From Acanthochlamys bracteata (lineage: Eukaryota > Streptophyta > Magnoliopsida > Pandanales > Velloziaceae), in the NCBI GenBank assembly GCA_019914995.1, contig CM034132.1, positions 8,178,662 through 8,242,661 on the forward strand: a stretch of 64,000 bases of DNA, given 5' to 3'. The notes beneath the pieces were generated by a model, which was not told where the DNA came from, searched no databases, and saw nothing but the letters and a program-made list of their open reading frames with translations. Positions within the stretch are counted from its first letter, which is position 1. The number at the start of each line of letters is the position of its first letter. This document shows positions 59,601 to 64,000 of this stretch, piece after piece. The position numbers were made by a program, and so were the translations under genes.

Positions 59601-60932
59601 ATTCATAAGATGGAATCCAATTTATATTTGAGTTGATTTTACTGGAACACTCAGATGATAATAGATTTCAAATCATTAGCATTCAAGTCATTGATTTGCA
59701 GCTCACAGTAAGAAAGTTAACTTAAACCATATTAGAGTCAATGAATACTTTAGGAAATATCACCTCACTGATCGATGAATTAAGAACAAAAATTCGATGT
59801 TGAACTTAAGCCATTCCAATTACTTAATGAGATCATCATTTTCATATTAGGTGCCAATGAAATGAAGAAAAATACATTACAAAAGAAAAGGGAGAAGCAC
59901 AAGCGAGAAAAATTGAATTGCGACAAGCTCATTGATTGCTATAAAAGAAAGATCAAATCAAGTGATACCAGTATAATAATTGAGATTTAAATGCTAACTG
60001 AAAAATTTAGTGGATATATTACTTACCTTCATCAAGATCTAACCGTTGAAGACCTATTTGTGGAACCCGATTGTCAGCGGCGTAGAAGAGCAAAGTGATA
60101 ACACTGTAGCAGACGCACTAGGAAGACAACGAAAAAATTTTCTAGCATTAGGAGATTAGAAAATCCTACAGCTAGAGAAGAGAAAATATAAGAGGGAGAA
60201 GAACAGAAAAATAAGAGCAGAGAGAGATACTATAGAGCAAAAGAAAAATAGAGCCATATAAACAAGACAAAGCTTACATAGAGTAAAAACATCTCTCACT
60301 CAACCTCACTGCCTGAGCTTTAACTAGATACATCTTTGACATTTATTTGATCCTCTCATTGCTTTTCTAAACTTAAATTCAATTTAGTGAGGAAGATCCT
60401 GTTCATTAAAATTGTTTGTAACAAACATATTAATTGAGAAAGATTTGGCTAAGCCTTCTCGTTTGTGCTAATCTTATAAGAAGTTACGTACTTTGTAGAA
60501 GGCCTTGGGTAAGGTTTATGTCTTAGTAGACAGTGGACTTGTGAGTCTAGTAGGCTATTAGTGGTTTATCTCGAGGAGAGAATCGCTTAAAGTAATTGTG
60601 TTTGGCTAAACACATTATTTTGATATTGTAGCAACTTGATAAGGATTAGTAGAATTCACTCTTGACAAAAAATGACCGTGGACTTCGGCAAATTCATTTG
60701 CCGAACCACGTAAATTCTTTGTGTTGATGTTTTGAATAATTTTCTTATATTGTTTGCACTTGAACTAAACAGAGAACGTTAAACAAAGAATCTATTTACG
60801 TCCATTCGATTATAGTGCCGCTATTTTGTAGAAAATCAGCTCTGTTCATATACGAATACTGGATTAAATTTTTTAACTACCAATTCAATTCACCCCTCCA
60901 CTCTTGAATTGGTTGTTCATATTTGACCAACA
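56647..60932 (+). repeat. Outer SIRE-type solo LTR, split by a second LTR
   Basis: The LTR begins TGTTAGAATTCTAATG at 56647, runs to 57061, resumes at 59209 and ends TTTGACCAACA at 60932. Without the insert and one CTTTG copy it is about 2.13 kb, matching the length of the inserted LTR. The flanks CTTTT (56642-56646) and GTTTT (60933-60937) agree at four of five bases. No internal domain is attached at either side, so it is a solo LTR. Confidence 0.8.
57062..59208 (-). repeat. Inner SIRE-type solo LTR, inverse orientation (2147 bp)
   Basis: On the minus strand it starts TGTTGGAATATCAAG at 59208 and ends CACGTTTAACCAACA at 57062. A perfect 5 bp target duplication CTTTG flanks it (57057-57061, 59209-59213), so it inserted inside the outer LTR of the same family and then lost its internal part. 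Because the two LTRs face opposite ways, their sequences pair as long inverted repeats. Confidence 0.92.
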
Positions 60933-61485
60933 GTTTTTTTTTACAGTGTAGTAAATTATAGATTTTTTTTAATAAATGGCTCGGGTCAATCTGGATGGGT
61001 GTGTTGCTAGTCAATTTTGAACTCGTTCGGGTCGATCCCGATTAATCTCGATTGATTGCAGTCCGATTTAACTTTGTGATTCAAAACCGATTTAGACTTC
61101 GGATTGACAATTCTTAGGTCAATTTGAACGGTTCGATTCGGAACTAACAATTATAATAGCTATGCTTCAAAAGTTATTCTTTGTTGTTTGTTTTAATATA
61201 TATGTCCCTGTAGTATATTGTCTTCTTTCTTTGATTATGCTAAAACTGGTTCATTTTATAACGGACGGACTTTATACAAAAGTACGTAGGAAATGGAATA
61301 CCATGTAAAGATTATGACATTCAAAATCTGAAATAGTTTGTTAAGTACTTCGTTTTTGTGTACTCAAGGAGAAACTGCTGAAATGTGTTACTGCAGTACT
61401 TATTGGTAAAGTTGCAAACATATAAGAAAGCACTCCATGTACCTCTACACTGAAGCAGAGGTATAGGGAAGCACTCCATGTATCT
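60933..61485. other. 3' flank of the P450 gene, no gene seen
   Basis: About 60975-61155 contains GGGTCGATCCCGATT-like words similar to the patch at 6.9 kb. About 61420-61510 has a short tandem repeat with AGAGGTATA and CACTCCATGTA, repeated twice (61430-61460 and 61470-61500), overlapping the end of the P450 coding region. Confidence 0.45.
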
Positions 61486-63327
61486 CTACACTGAAGGCAG
61501 AGGTATACGAGTTGTCGCAGACAAATATAGAGGTATTTTCTTGGCAGATGTAGCTCCAAATGTCTCTGTCATATCGACATCCTGTGCATTCATGCCTTGA
61601 GGGAGTTTCCAGTCAAAGTGAAGTAGGAGTAGAGCAAGTGATAGATCTAAATTAGCTACTCCAAATGGTAAGCCTGGGCAAATCCTTCGTCCTGAACCGA
61701 AGGGTATGTAATCAAAGTACCCACCTTTATAGTCCATTGTCGATCCTTCAAACCTCTCAGGCTTGAAAGCTTCTGCATCATCCCAAAACTCTGGGTCCCT
61801 CCCAACCGCCCAAGCATTCACTATAGCACGGGTTCCAGCAGGTATGTGGTAGCCTTTGATGTTGCAGTCCTTATTGGCTACCCTTGGAAGAAGCAACGGA
61901 ACCGGCGGGTGTAACCTTAGTGTCTCCTTGATAACATTCTTCATGTAATCAAGCTCTTCAAGGTCAGTGTCTTCCACGTAGGGCTTTCCGGATAGGTGAT
62001 GGCGCACCTCTGCTTGTACCTTCTCCATTACCTTTGGGTTCCGTATTAGCTCTGTCATTGCCCACACTACCGTTGTTGCTGCTGTTTCTGTTCCCCCCGT
62101 GAACATATCCTAAAAGTTTGAACAAAAAATGTCAAAATTGGTCAATAAGTTGGTGGCTGTGCAGGTTTGATTCCAAAACCGTTCATGTTTAAATTGAGTT
62201 ATAAAGTTGTACCCAGCAGAATAATGGTCTAGATTAAATTTCAAGGTCATATTATATAGCTTGATAGATTGCTTACGATGATCAGAGCTTTGATGGTGAA
62301 CATTTCCATAGGGAAATCATGGTTTCCAGATTCTTGAACGTTTAATAACACATCGACCAAGTCCTCCTCATACGGTCCGATCAGTTCTTTCTTTCTGGCA
62401 TCCCTCCTCTGCAAGTGCTCGTCTATGATCTCGTTTAAGACTGCATCTATCTCTCTATGCACGTTTGTCAATTTGGAGCTTTCCTGAGTGAGTTTATCAA
62501 AAAAGTGTCCCCAAGAGGGGAATAGATCAACGAAGCTGAACCCTGAGGTAAGCTCAATGGCCGATAGCATTGCCGATATGAACTGCGTCCGCATCTCGGG
62601 CTTGCACATGGAGCTGAACGTTAACCTTGCTGTGATGGTGTTGAAGAGATGAAGGGCATTTTCTGAGATATTGATATTAGTCGATGTACATGTCTCCATG
62701 ATCTCTCTTATCAGCTTCAAGTTTTCCTCTTTCATTATCGGCGTAAAGTCTTTCACACGCTTCGCATTCAGCAGTTCAACTGTGCAGATCCTCCGTATCT
62801 GGTACGATAACGAAATCATTAATGTAACTTGCTAGTTTCAAGTCAGGTGGTAACTTCTAATACAATGCTCAACACAAAAAAAGTGCAAACAAATTTCTTT
62901 TTTCGAATATGTTTTATTTTACCTTGCGCCAGTAGTCGCCATCGGGAGAAAAGGCAATATCCATGTTGCCGTAGCAAACGATGGTCCCGACAAGAAGCTT
63001 TGGCCGGTAGGCAAAATTGGAGTCATGGGTTTTCAAGATCTCACGAGCAAATTCTGCGGAGCAAGCTACGACGTTCTGTACTTCCCCAAGTTTGAGACTC
63101 ATAAGTGGACCATGTTTCCGTGACAAGTCTCGGAACCTACGATGAGGGACGTCTCCGAATAAATGGTGCATGCTGCCGACTACCGGCAGCCCCCATGGAC
63201 TCGGTAGAAGCTTGGCAGATGAAGAGACAACCAGTGACTTGCTTCTTGTAATAACACGGTTGAGTAACGTTAGAAACAATAACAAGATGGCTACAAGGAA
63301 AGGGAGCTGCTGCAGTTGGTTCTCCAT
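61486..63327 (-). CDS. Cytochrome P450, CYP71 clan (CYP71D/CYP726-like), 516 residues, 3 exons
   Basis: Exons: 63327-62923 (135 codons), 62798-62277 (174), 62109-61486 (207 and stop); both introns are phase 0 with GT-AG borders. P450s of this type are haem monooxygenases anchored in the ER that oxidise small molecules, often terpenoids. Visible parts: an N-terminal anchor (PFLVAILLLFLTLLNRV), a proline-rich hinge LLPSPWGLPVVGSM, C-helix WRK at 133-135, the I-helix oxygen motif GGTET near 314-318, ExxR as ETLR (371-374), FKPERF, and the haem loop FGSGRRICPG (447-456) with Cys453. All are intact and the length is normal. The intron inside the C-helix is additional to the usual single intron before DMF. 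The frame stays open upstream to 63579 (85 more codons); I chose MENQ because it places the anchor normally. Its substrate is unknown; the nearby terpene synthase suggests a terpenoid. Confidence 0.9.
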
Positions 63328-64000
63328 AGCCGCAGCTATCGTAGACTGCATGCTCCGAACTCTGTGCTCAGATTTATACTTGTTATACATTGAAGGAACT
63401 AATCCAAATCCCTTGCATGCCTGACTGTAATCAAAACTGTGTTTGCAGCTACTCGTAGTCAATGTGGGTGCTATAGTACTTGGTAATGAGAATCTTGACG
63501 TCGACCCAGGTACCAAATTTTTGGCCAGGTGGCGTGATGGAGTCTGCAGAGCATAATAGCGTAACTGAAGACGGGACATGATACTACTTCACTTGCTTAT
63601 TTTACCTTTGCTGCCGCTGGAGTAAATGCTAATGAATAGAGAAGGTTGCGTATGTATGGTGTTGTCTCATCAGTATATCATATGGATTTATAGTGAAAGG
63701 AACAACTGTTGCTCTGTTTTCTCTTCAATATTAAAATATTTTATTGAAGATTCTCTGCTTCAGTTAGAAAGCATAAAAGACTGAATAAGAATAAACTGCC
63801 GGTCAAACGATGCGCGCAGGTTTGTTGAATATTGTGAAACTCTACATGGAAATCTATGTGCAAGAAACGACTTTCCGGACTAAGCGGAGACTAATGATTT
63901 AGGGGGCGTAAAATCATAGTCTTGACTTTCTTAATTGCCTGGTCATTTTCTATTGTCAGGACGTGCGATGTCCAATCACAAAAATTATATTCTTTTCCTA
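63328..64000. promoter_or_regulatory. Upstream region of the P450 gene
   Basis: It contains the 5' leader and presumably the promoter. An in-frame ATG at 63351 (MQSTIAAAMENQ) and further ones up to 63579 exist. A possible TATA element, minus TATAAATCC, lies near 63685-63693. No other gene is seen to the window end. Confidence 0.5.

Noticed and set aside
1..64000. tRNA, rRNA or organelle DNA insertions
   Set aside because: I looked for cloverleaf-like patterns and familiar rRNA or plastid sequences by eye and found none. A tRNAscan and organelle alignment would be needed to exclude short ones.

Overview
The window looks like nuclear DNA of a dicotyledonous plant. The genes are split by short GT-AG introns, intergenic DNA is AT-rich, and most of the 64 kb is LTR retrotransposons of plant Ty1/Copia (SIRE-like and short-LTR types) and Ty3/Gypsy lineages. 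Small plant DNA transposons (hAT, PIF/Harbinger, MITE) also occur. Nothing prokaryotic, organellar or viral was seen. The species cannot be named from the sequence.

Layout. 1-6.35 kb: part of a SIRE-like Copia element on the minus strand, with an intact gag, an intact 488-codon accessory ORF and a deleted, frameshifted pol. 6.4-10 kb: AT-rich DNA without genes. 10-18.5 kb: a probable Tekay-like Gypsy LTR (minus) split by a complete but mutated 5.7 kb Gypsy element (plus). 20.25-26.0 kb: an old Copia element (minus) carrying a 0.73 kb non-autonomous hAT element with a perfect 8 bp target duplication. 26-29.6 kb: no gene, but a decayed RTE-type LINE tail. 29.65-30.04 kb: a two-exon gene for a 95-residue single-pass membrane protein. 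31.6-39.8 kb: a short-LTR Copia element inserted into a PIF/Harbinger transposase, plus an opposite-strand fragment of the same Copia family. 39.9-41.3 kb: remains of an unidentified gene. 42.3-44.16 kb: a coding-less LTR element ending 12 bp from the stop codon of the next gene.

44.17-53.24 kb is the centre of interest. It holds a head-to-head pair of terpene synthase genes. The minus copy reads as intact (8 exons, 595 residues, DDIFD and NDLVGFEKE metal-binding motifs). The plus copy is a pseudogene with nonsense mutations, broken by four insertions: a solo LTR, an unclassified segment, a Copia element with a perfect target duplication, and a MITE. They share a 681 bp intergenic promoter with a duplicated block. 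53.5-60.9 kb is a nest of long SIRE-type LTRs, including one solo LTR inserted in inverse orientation into another, giving a long near-palindrome. 61.49-63.33 kb: an intact three-exon CYP71-type cytochrome P450 (516 residues, minus).

A terpene synthase and a CYP71-clan P450 on the same strand about 15 kb apart, with the gap filled by retrotransposon LTRs, fit a small terpenoid locus enlarged by transposons. That functional link is an inference; only the gene identities are read from sequence.
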